From NCBI RefSeq assembly GCF_019392335.1, contig NZ_JAHXRQ010000008.1, positions 140,086 to 204,085 on the forward strand: a stretch of 64,000 nt of DNA, given 5' to 3'. Positions 1 to 8,236 of this stretch are shown piece after piece. Origin of the DNA: Mameliella sp. CS4. GTDB taxonomy: Bacteria; Pseudomonadota; Alphaproteobacteria; Rhodobacterales; Rhodobacteraceae. How positions within the stretch are numbered: the stretch's first letter is position 1; the number at the start of each line of letters is the position of its first letter. The position numbers and the translations under genes are program-made. The notes beneath the pieces are model-generated. The model was not told where the DNA came from and searched no databases. It was given only the letters and a program-made list of their open reading frames with translations.

Positions 1-753
1 CCAGTTGGAGCGGACGATGAACTGGTTGTAGATCATCTCGGTGAACCACAGGCTGTCCTTGCCGCCCAGCATGGTCGGGGTCAGGTAATTGCCCAGCGAC
101 AGCATGAAGACCACGATGCAGCCCGACACGATCCCGGGCATGGCATGGGGGATGATGATTTCCCGCAGCACCGACACCCCGTTGCCGCCAAGGTCATAGC
201 CCGCCTCGATCACGCTGTCGTCTAGGCTTTCCAGCGTCGTGACCAGCGGCACCACCATGAACAGCATCGAGGTATAGACAAGGCCGACCATCATGGTGGC
301 ATCGGTGTACAGCATCTCGACCGGCTGATCGGCCAGGCCCGCCCATTGCAGCAGGGTCGACACCAGCCCGGTTTCGCGCAGCAGGATCATCCAGCCGAAT
401 GTGCGCACCAGTTCCGAAACGTAGAAGGGAATGAGGCACAGCATAAACAGCACCTGCTGCAGGCGGCCCTTGGCCATCTTGGCGATGTAGTAGGAAACCG
501 GAAAGGCGATCACCAGCGTGATGGCCGTGGCCAGCACCGACATCACCGCCGTGCGCCAGAACGTCCGCAGATAAAGCGGCTCTGTCAGCGCCTTTTCGTA
601 TTGCGCCAGGCTGGTCTCGTAGACGCCAAAGCTGATGCGTTCGCGGATCGAGATGAGGAACATGTCGATATGCGGAATGACGATCAGCAGGCCCAGCCAC
701 AGGACCAGCGGTGTCAGCAACAGGATGAATCCGATGCGGGCATGGCTGCGCAT
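1..753 (-). CDS. PotB/PotH-like ABC transporter permease (partial)
   Basis: This is the inner-membrane permease of a spermidine/putrescine-type ABC importer. About 251 codons are visible and the C-terminus lies beyond the left edge. The protein starts MRSHARIGFILLLTP, with a first membrane helix in residues 8-28. Further helices follow, and the EAGYDLGGNG stretch matches the EAA loop that docks on the ATPase. The ATG overlaps the stop codon of the upstream ATPase gene by one base (TGATG), so the two are translationally coupled. The family is clear. The substrate is not: polyamine is the usual one, but the neighbouring catabolic genes would also fit another amine. Confidence 0.88.
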   Translation of the reverse strand, partial: MRSHARIGFILLLTPLVLWLGLLIVIPHIDMFLISIRERISFGVYETSLAQYEKALTEPLYLRTFWRTAVMSVLATAITLVIAFPVSYYIAKMAKGRLQQVLFMLCLIPFYVSELVRTFGWMILLRETGLVSTLLQWAGLADQPVEMLYTDATMMVGLVYTSMLFMVVPLVTTLESLDDSVIEAGYDLGGNGVSVLREIIIPHAMPGIVSGCIVVFMLSLGNYLTPTMLGGKDSLWFTEMIYNQFIVRSNW

Positions 754-1844
754 CAGATTGCCCCCTTGAAACAGGTCGCCTGCGCCGCGCCCCAGCCGAT
801 GTGCACCGCATCGCCCCGTTTCAGCGCGTCAAATTCCCCGGACTGGGGCAAGGTGACCTCCAGCGTTTCGCCCGCATCATCCTGGACCAGAACGCGCGAG
901 GCGGCGCCGTTGAACAGGATGCTTGTCACCTTCCCTTGCAGCTGGTTGTCGAACCCGCTCAGCGCCTCGGCGCTGGCGGCAAGGCGGATGGATTCCGGGC
1001 GGACAAAGATCTCTGCCGTATCGCCTGTGGTCATCGGCCCTGCGGCAGTCGCCTGCATGGCCAGCCCGCTGTCGGTGCGCATCTGCAGGGCCTTGCCCTC
1101 GACGCGGTCGATGCGGCCTTTCCAGCGGTTCGCCTCGCCGATGAACCCGGCGACAAAAGGCGTTTCGGGGCGATAATACAAATCCTGCCCGGTGCCGACC
1201 TGCTCGAACCGTCCGGCATTCATGACGGCGATCTGGTCGGACATCACCAGCGCCTCGGACTGGTCGTGGGTGATGTAGACAAATGTGGTGTCAAAGGCCG
1301 CCTGCAGCGCCTTGAGTTCCACCTTCATGTGTTCGCGCAGCTTCAGGTCCAGCGCGCCCAAAGGCTCGTCCAGCAGCAGAACGTCCGGTTCCAGAACCAT
1401 GCAGCGGGCGATGGCGACGCGCTGTTTCTGACCACCCGACAGCTCATCGACCTTGCGCCCGCCGATCCCGGGCAGGCCGATGCGGTCCAACGCCTCGTCA
1501 ACCTTGCGGGCGATCTGGTCCTTGGGCATCTTCTGCCGCCGCAGCCCGTAGCCGATGTTTTCCGCAATGGTCATCATGGGAAACAGGGCCAGATGCTGGA
1601 ACACCATGTTCACCGGGCGCTTGTTCGGCGGTGTGTCCAGGACGGATCCGCCCTTGATCCGGATATCCCCGGAGGTCGGATCGAGAAACCCCGCAATCAT
1701 CCGCATGATCGTCGTCTTGCCGCAACCCGAGGGCCCCAGAATCGAAAAGAAACTGCCCGGCGGCACGGAAAAGGACACGTTGTCGACGGCGGTTGTCTCA
1801 CCGAACCGTTTGACGAGGTCGGTGCATTCGAGATCAGGGGTCAT
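753..1844 (-). CDS. PotA-like ABC transporter ATP-binding protein
   Basis: This is the ATPase of the polyamine-type importer, 363 aa, the usual length for PotA. Walker A is GPSGCGKTT at residues 37-45, the Q-loop glutamine is near 83, the signature LSGGQKQR is at 135-142 and Walker B VLLLDEP is at 155-161. The C-terminal third (about 235-363) is a TOBE-type regulatory domain. It lies 57 bases after the binding-protein gene and overlaps the permease start, in the order binding protein, ATPase, permease. No key residue is missing. The polyamine/amine specificity is inferred from the family only. Confidence 0.92.
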   Translation of the reverse strand: MTPDLECTDLVKRFGETTAVDNVSFSVPPGSFFSILGPSGCGKTTIMRMIAGFLDPTSGDIRIKGGSVLDTPPNKRPVNMVFQHLALFPMMTIAENIGYGLRRQKMPKDQIARKVDEALDRIGLPGIGGRKVDELSGGQKQRVAIARCMVLEPDVLLLDEPLGALDLKLREHMKVELKALQAAFDTTFVYITHDQSEALVMSDQIAVMNAGRFEQVGTGQDLYYRPETPFVAGFIGEANRWKGRIDRVEGKALQMRTDSGLAMQATAAGPMTTGDTAEIFVRPESIRLAASAEALSGFDNQLQGKVTSILFNGAASRVLVQDDAGETLEVTLPQSGEFDALKRGDAVHIGWGAAQATCFKGAI

Positions 1845-1901
1845 TCGGGACGTCCGTTCAATGTGGCGGCACCCGGAACACCGGGTGCCGCCCGTGTCAG
1901 A

Positions 1902-2963
1902 TCAGTTGGCGGCCTGGACGCGGTCCAGGACCTCGCCTTCGATGGCTTCCAGACCGGCGGGAACCGGCGGATACCACTTGATGTTGTCGATGGCCTCCTG
2001 CGGGAAGCTGTTCTGGTACTTGGCCTTCAGCCCGTCCTCGACGTATTCGTCCGCTCCGGCGGAGGCGGTGAAGTTGCCGGCTGCCGCGGTGATCATGGCC
2101 GCGATTTCCGGCTGCATGACAAAGTTGATCCACTCATAGGCGACATCGTCGGCCTGGCCCTTGGCGGGCAGGACAAAGGTGTCGATCCAACCCAGAGCGC
2201 CCGAGGCCGGGGCGACAAAGGTGATGTCGGCGTTGTCGTCGTTCAGCTTCCAGCCGCCGGTGTCCCAGGCCATCGAGGCGGTGACTTCGCCCGAACGGAC
2301 AAGGTTCATCAGCTCGTCGCCGCCACCCCAGTAGGTTTTGACGTTGGGTTTGCACTCGGCCAGCTTGGCTTCGACCTTGCCCATGATCTCCTTGTATTTT
2401 TCCTCGTCGCCGTAGGCAGCAAAGGGATCTTCACCCATCGCGAAGGCAAAGCCGATCAGCGTCGGGCGCTTCAGGCGGTAAGTCACCTTGCCTGCGACGG
2501 CCGGATCGCAGAGGTCGGTGTAGTCTTTGACCGTGTCACCCGCCTCGGCGGTGTTCAGCACCAGGCCGGAGGTGCCCCAGACGTGCGGCACGCCATAGAC
2601 TTCGTCGTTCACGGTGGTGTTGGCCATCGTGGCCATCAGCATCGAGGGGATGAACAGCGACTCGTCGATTTTGGACATGTCGATAGGCTTGTAGATGCCG
2701 AATTCCATCTGCGGACCCATGACGCGGTCCTGGCTGGGCTGGACCAGGTCGAACCCGCCGCCGCCGGTGGCGCGCAGCTTGGCGATCATTTCCTCGTTGT
2801 TGGACTTGGTCACCTCGACGGTGTGACCGGTCTTCTGCTCGAACAGCTCGATGACCTCGTCGGGGGCGTAGCCGCCCCAGGTCAGCAGGCGCAGCGTGTC
2901 GGCGGAGGCCGTGGTGGCCATCCCCGCGATCAGGGTGGTGGTCAATAGGATGGTTCTGGACAT
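1902..2963 (-). CDS. PotD/PotF-like periplasmic binding protein
   Basis: This is the periplasmic solute receptor (353 aa) of the PotAB-like importer. A Sec signal peptide is visible (MSRTILLTTTLIAGMATTASA), and the mature protein starts DTLRLLTWGGYAPDEVIELF, which is typical of the PotD/PotF fold. Further family features are the VWGTSGLVLN segment and MAWDTGGW near the middle. A good ribosome site (GGAGAGACC) precedes the ATG. It lies downstream of the glutamine-synthetase/ALDH/ADH genes on the same strand, with two hairpins in between, so it may be co-transcribed with them or have its own leader. The true ligand (polyamine, ethanolamine or another amine) cannot be read from the sequence. Confidence 0.9.
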   Translation of the reverse strand: MSRTILLTTTLIAGMATTASADTLRLLTWGGYAPDEVIELFEQKTGHTVEVTKSNNEEMIAKLRATGGGGFDLVQPSQDRVMGPQMEFGIYKPIDMSKIDESLFIPSMLMATMANTTVNDEVYGVPHVWGTSGLVLNTAEAGDTVKDYTDLCDPAVAGKVTYRLKRPTLIGFAFAMGEDPFAAYGDEEKYKEIMGKVEAKLAECKPNVKTYWGGGDELMNLVRSGEVTASMAWDTGGWKLNDDNADITFVAPASGALGWIDTFVLPAKGQADDVAYEWINFVMQPEIAAMITAAAGNFTASAGADEYVEDGLKAKYQNSFPQEAIDNIKWYPPVPAGLEAIEGEVLDRVQAAN

Positions 2964-2992
2964 GGGTCTCTCCTCTGTCGGGTCGTGGTTCT

Positions 2993-3033
2993 GTCCCGGG
3001 GCCTGCCGGGAAAGGGCAGGAGGGAACCGGGAC
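2993..3033 (-). promoter_or_regulatory. Nested stem-loop in the leader of the PotD-like gene
   Basis: Outer arms GTCCCGG (2993-2999) and CCGGGAC (3027-3033) enclose inner arms CCTGCC (3002-3007) and GGCAGG (3015-3020). The structure would lie 30-70 bases upstream of the start codon at 2963. It could be an mRNA stability or attenuation element. No known riboswitch consensus was recognised and no U-tract follows. Confidence 0.4.
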
Positions 3034-3100
3034 GCGATTTGGGCCTTATGGGCCTCTTGTTTGACGTTTACATGAAATCAGTGCGATTCCAGAAGGTTGC

Positions 3101-3121
3101 CCCGGCGGAAGCTCCGCCGGG
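3101..3121 (-). terminator. Hairpin after the alcohol dehydrogenase gene
   Basis: A perfect 9-bp stem, CCCGGCGGA (3101-3109) and TCCGCCGGG (3113-3121), has a 3-base loop and begins 8 bases past the stop of the iron alcohol dehydrogenase. No clear U-run follows on the minus strand. It may be a weak terminator or a processing site separating the enzyme genes from the ABC transporter genes. Confidence 0.5.
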
Positions 3122-3129
3122 TGCAGGGA

Positions 3130-4275
3130 TCAGAGCGCCGCCTTGAACAGCGCTGTCAGGTTCTGCTCGGTCAGTTCGATCGGGTTTCCGCCGCAGGACG
3201 GGTCGATGATCGCGCCCTTGACCAGCGTCGGGATCGCTTCTTCGGTCACGCCGAGATCGGACAGGGTGCGCGGGATGTTCAGGCTGTCGTTGAGATCCTG
3301 CACGAAGGCGCGGAACCCGTCAAAGCCGCCGTCGATGCCGAGATAGGCTGATGCCGTGTCAAATCGGTCGCGGATGGCATCGGCGTTGAACGCCAGCACC
3401 GTCGGCATGCAAACCGCGTTGGTCGTGCCGTGGTGGGTGTTGAAATGCGCGCCGATGGGGTGGCTCATGGCGTGGATGGCGCCCAGTCCCTTTTGAAAGG
3501 CAGTGGCGCCCATCATGGCCGCGCTCATCATCTGGGCGCGGGCCTCGATGTCCTGGCCGTTGGCGAAGGCACGGGGTAGGTATTCCTTGACCAGTCGCAT
3601 GCCTTCCAGCGCGATACCCTGGCTCATCGGGTGGTAGTGCGGGCTGCTGTAGGCCTCGACACAATGGGCAAAGGCATCAAGTCCGGTGCCCGCGGTGATG
3701 AAGCCCGGCATGCCGACGGTCAGTTCCGGGTCGCAGATGACGACCTCGGGCAGCACCTTGGGGTGAAAGATGATCTTCTTCTCATGCGTCTCGGAATTGG
3801 TGATGACGCTGGCGCGCCCCACCTCGGACCCCGTTCCGGCGGTGGTCGGCACGGCGACGATGGGGGCGATCACATCCGCATCGGCACGGGTCCACCAGTC
3901 GCCGATATCCTCGAAATCCCAGACCGGGCGCGTCTGACCGGCCATGAAGGCGACCATCTTGCCCAGGTCCAGGCCAGAGCCGCCGCCAAAGGCGATCACG
4001 CCGTCATGGCCGCCGTCGTTATAGGCCTTCACCCCGGCGGCGAGGTTCTTTTCGTTGGGGTTCGGGTCCACATCGGCGAACAGCGCGCGGCCAAGCCCGG
4101 CCTTGTCCAGAACGTCCAGCGTCTGGGCGGTGATCGGCAGGTCGGCCAGTCCGCGATCCGTGACCAGCAGCGGGCGAGAGATACCCGCCTGCGCGCAGGC
4201 GCCCGGCAGTTCAGAGATACGGCCCGCGCCGAACTTGATGGCGGTGGGGTAGGACCAGTTTCCGGTCAGGCTCAT
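3130..4275 (-). CDS. Iron-containing alcohol dehydrogenase
   Basis: This is a NAD(P)-dependent alcohol dehydrogenase of the Fe-ADH (FucO/EutG-like) family, 381 aa. The start MSLTGNWSYP was chosen because its ATG overlaps the upstream ALDH stop by four bases (ATGA). The nucleotide-binding GGGS is at 97-100. The metal ligands expected for the family are present: D200, H204, H268 and H282, with the same 14-residue spacing between the last two as in FucO. It is the third enzyme of a ligase, aldehyde dehydrogenase, alcohol dehydrogenase run. An alcohol oxidase step next to a gamma-glutamyl ligase suggests an amino-alcohol substrate; this is inference. Confidence 0.9.
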   Translation of the reverse strand: MSLTGNWSYPTAIKFGAGRISELPGACAQAGISRPLLVTDRGLADLPITAQTLDVLDKAGLGRALFADVDPNPNEKNLAAGVKAYNDGGHDGVIAFGGGSGLDLGKMVAFMAGQTRPVWDFEDIGDWWTRADADVIAPIVAVPTTAGTGSEVGRASVITNSETHEKKIIFHPKVLPEVVICDPELTVGMPGFITAGTGLDAFAHCVEAYSSPHYHPMSQGIALEGMRLVKEYLPRAFANGQDIEARAQMMSAAMMGATAFQKGLGAIHAMSHPIGAHFNTHHGTTNAVCMPTVLAFNADAIRDRFDTASAYLGIDGGFDGFRAFVQDLNDSLNIPRTLSDLGVTEEAIPTLVKGAIIDPSCGGNPIELTEQNLTALFKAAL

Positions 4276-5654
4276 TTCGTCACCTTCTTCAAGTGATAGG
4301 ATTTGGGGCGTGTGAGGTTGTGATAGCCGATGACGGACAGGCCGCCGCCGCGTCCGGTCTGCTTGCAGCCGGTCCAGCACAGGCCGGGGTCAAGGTAATC
4401 GGCCCGGTTCATGAAGACGGTGCCTGTCTCGATCCGGTCGCCGACCCGTTCGGCGCGCGCAACGTCCTGTGTCCAGAGCGAGGCGGTCAGGCCGAAATCG
4501 CTGTCGTTCATCAGCGCGATGGCCTCTTCGTCACCCTTGACCTTCATGATGCCGACCACGGGGCCAAAGCTTTCATCGCGCATGACGCGCATGTCATGGG
4601 TCACGTCGGTCAGGATCTGCGGCGTCAGGTAGGTGCCGCCGTCATCCTCGGGGAAAGTGTCGATATGGGCGGTGGCGCCGGCCTCGACGGCTTCCTTGAT
4701 CTGGGCGCGGACCTCTTGCGCGAACCGGACGTTTGCCATCGGGCCGATTGTGGTGTCCTGGTCCAGCGGGTTGCCCATCTTGTAGCCCCGGACAACCGCC
4801 AGCGCCTTTTCAAGGAAGCTGTCGAAAAGCGATTCATGAACGTAGATCCGTTCGATCCCGCAGCAGCACTGGCCGGAATTGAACATCGCCCCGTCGATCA
4901 GCGTATCGACGGCGGCATCGACATCCGCATCCTCCATGACATAGCCCGGGTCCTTGCCGCCCAGTTCCAGCCCGATGCCGGTAAAGGTCCCCGCCGCCGC
5001 CCGTTCCATCGCCTTGCCGCCGCCCACCGATCCGGTGAAGTTCACGAAGTCAAAGGCGTTGGCGGCGATCAGGTCAGAGGTCGTGTCATGGCTCAGAAAG
5101 ACGTTCTGGAAAACCTCTTCGGGCACGCCGACCGAGTGGAAGGCCCGCGCCATGCGCTCGCCCACCAGCAGGGTCTGGGTGGCGTGTTTCAGAATCACGG
5201 TGTTGCCCGCGATCAGGGCCGGGGCCACGGTGTTGATGGCGGTCATGTAGGGATAGTTCCAGGGCGCGACCACCAGCACCAGCCCCAGCGGCACGCGCTT
5301 GATGTACCGTTTGAATGTCTCGTCCTCGCCGACCTCAATCGGGGCCAGCGCCTCTGCCGCGATTGCCGCCATGTGCGAGGCGCGTTCATCGAAACCGCCG
5401 AATTCCCCGCCAAAGCGCACCGGGCGGCCCATCATGTGCGCCAGTTCCGGCACGATCTCGTCGTTCATCGCGCCTACGGCGGCGACGCCCGCCATGACCA
5501 GATCGACCCGCTCCTGCAAGGGGCGGGCGGCCCAGGCGGCCTGCGCGGCACGGCCCTTCGCGGCGGCGGTTTTCGCCTCGTCCAGCGACAGCGTGGGGCG
5601 TTCGGCAAAGACCGAGCCGTCGATGGGGGAGATGCATTTCAAAGTATTGCTCAT
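4272..5654 (-). CDS. NAD(P)-dependent aldehyde dehydrogenase
   Basis: This is a 460-aa aldehyde dehydrogenase. The start MSNTLKCISP is preferred over one 13 codons upstream because it aligns with the usual N-terminus. Catalytic features are the asparagine in PWNYP (N133), the general-base glutamate in LELGGKDP (E230) and the nucleophilic cysteine in FNSGQCCC (C264 by alignment; C263 and C265 flank it). It starts 31 bases after the glutamine-synthetase-like gene and overlaps the alcohol dehydrogenase by four bases. By analogy with PuuC it would oxidise a gamma-glutamyl amino-aldehyde to the acid. The substrate is inferred from context. Confidence 0.92.
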   Translation of the reverse strand: MSNTLKCISPIDGSVFAERPTLSLDEAKTAAAKGRAAQAAWAARPLQERVDLVMAGVAAVGAMNDEIVPELAHMMGRPVRFGGEFGGFDERASHMAAIAAEALAPIEVGEDETFKRYIKRVPLGLVLVVAPWNYPYMTAINTVAPALIAGNTVILKHATQTLLVGERMARAFHSVGVPEEVFQNVFLSHDTTSDLIAANAFDFVNFTGSVGGGKAMERAAAGTFTGIGLELGGKDPGYVMEDADVDAAVDTLIDGAMFNSGQCCCGIERIYVHESLFDSFLEKALAVVRGYKMGNPLDQDTTIGPMANVRFAQEVRAQIKEAVEAGATAHIDTFPEDDGGTYLTPQILTDVTHDMRVMRDESFGPVVGIMKVKGDEEAIALMNDSDFGLTASLWTQDVARAERVGDRIETGTVFMNRADYLDPGLCWTGCKQTGRGGGLSVIGYHNLTRPKSYHLKKVTK

Positions 5655-5685
5655 TCTGTCCTCTATGGATCGGGCCGGGTGGCCC

Positions 5686-7047
5686 TCATGCAAGCTCGAA
5701 CCCGCGCGCGACTTCGTAGTCGGTCACGACGCGGTTGAAGTCCTCGATTTCCACCTCTGCCGCGCGGGCATAGTGGGTGACCACCTCTTCGCCAAAGGCC
5801 TCGCGCAGCAGGTCGGATTTCATCAGCGCCGCGCGCGCGGCGGGCAGGGTGGTTGGCAGCTCCGGCGCCTCGCCCGCGTAGGCGTCGCCGGAAAAGGCCG
5901 GGGCCAGCTCCAGACCCTCTTCGATGCCCTTCAGGCCGGCGGCCAGCATTGCCGCCATCGCCAGGTAGGGGTTCATGTCCGACCCGCCGACCCGGCATTC
6001 GATGCGCACCGCCTTTGATCCGTCGCCGCAGAGGCGGAACCCGGCGGTGCGGTTGTCGATGGACCAGATCACGCGGGTCGGGGCAAAGGTGCCGACCTGG
6101 AACCGCTTGTAACTGTTGATGTAAGGGGCGAGGAAAACCATGTAGTCGGGCGCGTATTTCAGCAGTCCCGCGACATAGGCCTTCATCAGCGCCGACATGC
6201 CCAGCGAGTCGCTCTCGTCGAAAAACACCGGCTTGCCGTCCTGCCAGAGCGATTGATGGACATGGCTGGACGAGCCGACCTTGTCCTGGTGCCACTTGGG
6301 CAGAAAGCTCGCGGCATGGCCCTGCTGGTGGGCGATTTCCTTGACCGCGTGTTTGGCGATCGTGTGATATTCGGCGGTGTCCAGCGCCGGGGCATACTTG
6401 ATGTTCAGCTCTTCCTGCCCGGTTTCCGCCTCGCCCTTGGAATTCTCGATCGGCAGGCCTGCCGCATAGAGGTGGTTGCGCACCGGGCGCATCACATGCT
6501 CTTCGCGGCTGGTCAGCTGGATGTTGTAATCCTCGTTGTACCCCGACAGCGTCGCCAGGTCGCGAAAGCCGGATTTGCGGATCTCGTCAAAACTCTTTTC
6601 GAAGAGGAAGAACTCCAACTCCGTCGCCATCATCGGGGTAAAGCCCTTGGCCTCGGCCCGGGCGACCATCTTTTTCAGCATGGCGCGGGGGGAATGCGGC
6701 ACTTCCTCGTGGGTGTGGTGATCCAGCACGTCGCACAAAACCATGACCGTGCCCTCGAGCCAGGGCATGGGGCGCAGGGTGGCCAGGTCCGGCTTCATCA
6801 CGTAGTCGCCATAGCCCTTTTCCCAAGAGGTGGCGGCATAGCCCTCTGGCGTGGCCATCATCAGGTCGGTGGCCAGCAGGTAGTTACAGCAGTGGGTTTC
6901 CTCCCAGGCGCTGTTCACGAAATGCGCGGCGTGAAACCGCTTGCCCATCAGGCGGCCCTGCATGTCCACGATGCAGGCCAGGACGGTGTCCACCTCGCCG
7001 GAGGAGACCTGCGCCTTGAGGTCATCGAATGTCATGGGGCCGGGCAT
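5686..7047 (-). CDS. Glutamine synthetase-family gamma-glutamyl-amine ligase (PuuA/IpuC-like)
   Basis: This 453-aa protein belongs to the glutamine synthetase superfamily. The start MPGPMTFDDL is set by GGAAGGA ten bases upstream. The N-terminal beta-grasp part is at about 1-110 and the catalytic part at about 115-453. Metal and substrate residues are visible: E143 and E145 in TELEFF, the GEAETGQEE segment (206-213), SHVHQS (261-266) and the arginines of APTRVIW and NRTAGFR. The family includes true glutamine synthetases and ligases that attach glutamate to putrescine, isopropylamine or ethanolamine. Grouping with ALDH, ADH and importers points to an amine ligase rather than ammonia assimilation. 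No adenylylation-site motif was recognised. Confidence 0.85.
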   Translation of the reverse strand: MPGPMTFDDLKAQVSSGEVDTVLACIVDMQGRLMGKRFHAAHFVNSAWEETHCCNYLLATDLMMATPEGYAATSWEKGYGDYVMKPDLATLRPMPWLEGTVMVLCDVLDHHTHEEVPHSPRAMLKKMVARAEAKGFTPMMATELEFFLFEKSFDEIRKSGFRDLATLSGYNEDYNIQLTSREEHVMRPVRNHLYAAGLPIENSKGEAETGQEELNIKYAPALDTAEYHTIAKHAVKEIAHQQGHAASFLPKWHQDKVGSSSHVHQSLWQDGKPVFFDESDSLGMSALMKAYVAGLLKYAPDYMVFLAPYINSYKRFQVGTFAPTRVIWSIDNRTAGFRLCGDGSKAVRIECRVGGSDMNPYLAMAAMLAAGLKGIEEGLELAPAFSGDAYAGEAPELPTTLPAARAALMKSDLLREAFGEEVVTHYARAAEVEIEDFNRVVTDYEVARGFELA

Positions 7048-7080
7048 CGGGCATTCCTTCCAGTGGTCTCTCAAAGGGGA

Positions 7081-7139
7081 CCCCGGCGCGAGGTGCGGCG
7101 CCGGGGCTTTGGATTTGTCCCCGGGACAACCCCGGGGAC
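7081..7139 (-). terminator. Two strong hairpins between dctP and the ligase gene
   Basis: Arms GTCCCCGGG (7117-7125) and CCCGGGGAC (7131-7139) form a perfect 9-bp stem. A second 9-bp stem is CCCCGGCGC (7081-7089) with GCGCCGGGG (7098-7106). They lie just after the TRAP binding-protein gene. Without long U-tracts they may work as partial terminators or 3' stabilisers that raise binding-protein mRNA over the downstream enzyme genes. Confidence 0.55.
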
Positions 7140-7147
7140 GACGGCGA

Positions 7148-8185
7148 TCAGCCGTAACGGTAGGGGCGTCCGGCCTTGGCCATGTCCGCGTTGTACTGCT
7201 TGAAGATCTCCACGACCTTGGCCTTGGTCTCGGACTCTGCCGCGATCTCGTCCCAGAAGGTGCGCGCGGCCTCTTCGACCGTGTCCCATTCGGCATCGGG
7301 GATCGAGGTCAGCTGCATCTTTTCGCCGTTGACGCGCAGCCGCGCCTCACCACCCCAGTACCACCACTGGCGGTAATAGTGCGACTGTTCCATGCAGGTG
7401 GCCAGCAGCAGTTTCAGATCCTCGGGCAGTTCTTCCCAGCGGCCCATGTTGGCAAAGAAATGCCCGATCCAGGCGCCGGAAATGTTGTTGGTGAGGAAGT
7501 AGTTGGTCACATCCGCCCAACCCACCGTGTAATCCTCGGTGATGCCGGACCAGGCGATCCCGTCCAGCTCGCCGGTCTGCACGGCGACCTCGATGTCTTC
7601 CCAGGGCAGGGTGACGGGCACGACGCCGAACTGGCTCAGGAAACGGCCCGCGGTGGGGAAGGTGAAGACCCGCTTGCCCTGCAGGTCGGCGAGGCTGTTG
7701 ATCGGGTCCTTGGTGGCGAAATGGCAGGGGTCCCAGCTGCCGGCGCTGATGTGCTTGACCCCGACCTTGGCGTATTCCTCGGCCCAGATCTCGTTCAGGC
7801 CGTACTGGTTGAACAGGACAGGCACGTCGAGCGAATAGCGCGAGGCGAAGGGGAAGTAGCCGCCGAAGACAGTCACCTCGGTCGGCGAGGCCATGCTGTC
7901 ATCGTCCGACTGCACCGCGTCGATGGTGCCGCGCTGCATGGCGCGGAACAGTTCGCCCGTGGGCACCAGCTGGTCGGCGTAGAACAGCTCGATCTGCATC
8001 CGGTCGCCGGCGATGGCGTTGAAGCGGTCGATGGCCGGTTTCACCACATGTTCCGCCAGCGCGGCGCCCGCGTAGGTCTGCATCCGCCAGGTGATGGTGG
8101 ATTGTGCCAGCGCCGGGGCGGCCAGCGGTGCGGCGGCAACGCCCACACCGGCAGTTTTCAGAAACTTTCTTCTCGAAGTCGTCAT
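7148..8185 (-). CDS. TRAP transporter solute-binding protein (DctP family)
   Basis: This is the periplasmic receptor of a TRAP transporter, 345 aa. A twin-arginine signal (TSRRKFLK, then APLAAPALA) suggests export in folded form by Tat. The mature part carries DctP-family segments such as LADLQGKRVFTF and QTGELDGIAWSG. The C-terminal part contains HYYRQWWYWGGEARL, seen in TRAP receptors for organic acids and keto acids. Its genes run dctQ, dctM, dctP, with this one 51 bases after dctM, followed by two hairpins and the ligase gene. The ligand is unknown; the enzymes downstream suggest an amine-linked or N-acyl compound. Confidence 0.9.
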   Translation of the reverse strand: MTTSRRKFLKTAGVGVAAAPLAAPALAQSTITWRMQTYAGAALAEHVVKPAIDRFNAIAGDRMQIELFYADQLVPTGELFRAMQRGTIDAVQSDDDSMASPTEVTVFGGYFPFASRYSLDVPVLFNQYGLNEIWAEEYAKVGVKHISAGSWDPCHFATKDPINSLADLQGKRVFTFPTAGRFLSQFGVVPVTLPWEDIEVAVQTGELDGIAWSGITEDYTVGWADVTNYFLTNNISGAWIGHFFANMGRWEELPEDLKLLLATCMEQSHYYRQWWYWGGEARLRVNGEKMQLTSIPDAEWDTVEEAARTFWDEIAAESETKAKVVEIFKQYNADMAKAGRPYRYG

Positions 8186-8236
8186 ATCCGTTCTCCTTGT
8201 TGAAAATCTGTCCTCTTTTTCGAGGCTTCTGAGGGG

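Noticed and set aside
801..2948. Open frame of 715 codons on the plus strand over the PotA/PotD-like genes
   Set aside because: It is antisense to two well-recognised genes, lacks any known domain and is explained by high GC at third positions.
5686..7047. Housekeeping glutamine synthetase GlnA
   Set aside because: Length, N-terminus and operon context with ALDH, ADH and importers favour an amine ligase; glnB is absent.
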